In this document: positions 6,594-7,669 of the stretch, in pieces
How the letters are laid out: every line of letters starts with the position of its first letter
Numbering within the stretch: position 1 is the stretch's first letter
From: Actinomycetota bacterium
GTDB lineage: Bacteria; Actinomycetota; Humimicrobiia; Humimicrobiales; Humimicrobiaceae
Length of the DNA stretch: 7,669 nucleotides
Assembly (NCBI GenBank): GCA_004376325.1
Contig: SOKC01000032.1
Coordinates: forward strand, 1 to 7,669
Reading direction: 5' to 3'
Made by a program: the position numbers and the translations under genes
The notes under the pieces: generated by a model
The model's database searches: none
Told to the model about the DNA's origin: nothing
The model's input: only the letters and a program-made list of their open reading frames with translations

Positions 6594-7586
6594 TTACTTA
6601 TATATTCTTTTCATCTCTTCAAGAGTCATCGGCTTGTAATCTCCTGCATGACCGGCAGTTCCAAAATCAATCATTTTCCCCTTAACTGTCTGGTAAACTG
6701 CTTCTCTTGCAGCTCCAAAATATGTCCTGGGATCAAAAGCATCCGGATTCTCGCCCAGATATTTCCTGATGGCTCCTGTCATTGCCAGTCTTCCGTCAGT
6801 ATCCACATTTATTTTTCTGATTCCCCTTTTTATGGCTTCCTTGATGCTCTCCATAGGTACGCCCATAGTCTTTTCCAGTCTACCGCCGTATTTATTTATA
6901 ACCTCAATCAGTTCCTGTGGTACTGAAGATGAGCCATGCATAACAAGAGGAACCCCTGGAATTTTTTCGACAACCTTATTGATTATATCCATGTCAAGAG
7001 TTGGTTTTACCTTAAATTTATATGCCCCATGGCTGGTTCCGATAGCAAGGGCAAGTGCATCCACACCGGTCAGCTTTATAAACTTAACTGCCTCTTCCGG
7101 GTCAGTCAGCATCACTTTTCCGGAGCCGACACCATCTTCTATTCCGCCAAGTGTTCCCAGCTCACCTTCAACAGACACACCAAACTCATGCGCGTAATCA
7201 ACAACTTCTCTGGTTACCTTAACATTTTCTTTAAAAGTTGTAGGAGTCTTGGAATCTTCCCTAAGAGAACCGTCAATCATAACTGATGTAAAGCCCAGTT
7301 CTATAGCCTCCTTGCAGGTCTCCAGGCTGTTCCCATGGTCAAGATGAAGCACAATAGGAATATCAGGATTATCCTCAACAGCAGCGGCAGCAAGATATTT
7401 TATATAAGCCATATTTGTATATTTTAGCGCTCCCCTGCTTGCCTGAATAATCACCGGTGATCTGGTTTCACTTGCAGCTCTCATTATTCCCTGAATCTGT
7501 TCCATATTATTGACGTTATAAGCTCCCACTCCATAATCGCCCTTTATGGCTTCATCTAACATTTGTTTCATTGGTACTAACGGCAT
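6594..7586 (-). CDS. fba: class II fructose-bisphosphate aldolase
   Basis: Zinc-dependent aldolase that interconverts fructose 1,6-bisphosphate with dihydroxyacetone phosphate and glyceraldehyde 3-phosphate in glycolysis and gluconeogenesis; cytoplasmic. It is 330 residues, full length. Active-site landmarks are all present. HLDHGN (81-86) has the catalytic Asp83 and zinc ligand His84; VEGELG (139-144) holds the conserved Glu residues; GTSHGAYK (183-190) has zinc ligand His186; MHGSSSVP (216-223) has zinc ligand His217; and NVDTDGR (260-266) is the substrate-binding segment. The tail with GVPMESIKEAIKRGIRKINVDTD and FDPRTYF resembles the Calvin-cycle-type class IIB subgroup. Tagatose-bisphosphate aldolase is a less likely alternative. 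The start ATG 7586 has AAGGAGG four bases upstream. The DNA is richer in G+C than its neighbours, as expected for a highly expressed gene. It lies 146 bases upstream of the DUF72 gene, with a possible terminator between. Confidence 0.95.
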   Translation of the reverse strand: MPLVPMKQMLDEAIKGDYGVGAYNVNNMEQIQGIMRAASETRSPVIIQASRGALKYTNMAYIKYLAAAAVEDNPDIPIVLHLDHGNSLETCKEAIELGFTSVMIDGSLREDSKTPTTFKENVKVTREVVDYAHEFGVSVEGELGTLGGIEDGVGSGKVMLTDPEEAVKFIKLTGVDALALAIGTSHGAYKFKVKPTLDMDIINKVVEKIPGVPLVMHGSSSVPQELIEVINKYGGRLEKTMGVPMESIKEAIKRGIRKINVDTDGRLAMTGAIRKYLGENPDAFDPRTYFGAAREAVYQTVKGKMIDFGTAGHAGDYKPMTLEEMKRIYK

Positions 7587-7590
7587 TGGT

Positions 7591-7597
7591 CCTCCTT
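7591..7597 (-). promoter_or_regulatory. strong Shine-Dalgarno of the aldolase gene
   Basis: On the minus strand AAGGAGG lies four bases before ATG 7586. It is the best ribosome-binding site in the window and fits a highly expressed glycolytic gene. Confidence 0.85.
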
Positions 7598-7657
7598 GTA
7601 AATATATTTTTAAAAATCTTTATTATTAATAAGATATACCAGGATAAAATTTTAATA

Positions 7658-7666
7658 ATTATACCA
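7658..7666 (-). promoter_or_regulatory. extended -10 promoter box of the aldolase gene
   Basis: The minus strand reads TGGTATAAT, an exact extended -10 element for the housekeeping sigma factor. It predicts a transcription start near 7651 and a 5' leader of about 65 bases before ATG 7586. The -35 box would fall beyond the window end, so it cannot be checked here. Confidence 0.5.
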
Positions 7667-7669
7667 TCT

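Noticed and set aside
6769..7197. 142-codon plus-strand frame antisense to the aldolase gene
   Set aside because: It lies wholly opposite a full-length aldolase with all active-site motifs, and its Ser/Pro/Ile-rich translation resembles no family.

Overview
This is an AT-rich bacterial window. Short stretches I counted by hand range from about 20% G+C in the glycosyltransferase gene to about 50% in the aldolase gene. It has Shine-Dalgarno-type starts (AAAGGAG, AAGGAGG), a lipoprotein-type solute-binding protein and standard bacterial genetics. No marker gene fixes the lineage. The gene set and protein style suggest an anaerobic, sugar-fermenting, low-GC bacterium such as a Firmicutes, Thermotogota or Atribacterota relative; this is a weak inference. 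No rRNA, tRNA, CRISPR array, insertion sequence or phage gene is visible.

Layout. Positions 1-599 hold no convincing gene: this is AT-rich leader DNA with several Shine-Dalgarno-like motifs and one possible mini-ORF. A plus-strand block follows. It contains a sugar-binding lipoprotein (600-1856), a 38-bp perfect palindrome in the gap after it (1892-1929), and two CUT1 permeases (2005-2913 and 2916-3728). The three proteins resemble the glucose/galactose (Gts-type) ABC importer, but no ATPase gene is present. About 100 bp further on lies a divergent PlsY-family membrane acyltransferase (3830-4471).

The other half is on the minus strand. In transcription order it holds a class II fructose-bisphosphate aldolase (7586-6594) with a strong Shine-Dalgarno and an extended -10 box, a DUF72/YecE-family protein (6447-5707), and a membrane-anchored family 2 glycosyltransferase (5665-4472). 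The glycosyltransferase and the PlsY-like gene converge with no base between their stop codons. A hairpin inside the 3' end of the PlsY-like gene looks like the minus-strand terminator.

How the genes may work together. The importer would bring in glucose or galactose with a shared ATPase encoded elsewhere, and the aldolase is a central glycolysis/gluconeogenesis enzyme. The PlsY-like protein and the CrtQ/HpnB-like glycosyltransferase are both membrane-lipid-type enzymes, and their pairing suggests a glycolipid or acylated-glycoside product. That is a hypothesis. The least ordinary item is the PlsY-like protein, in which several residues conserved in canonical PlsY are replaced although its GGKG motif is intact.
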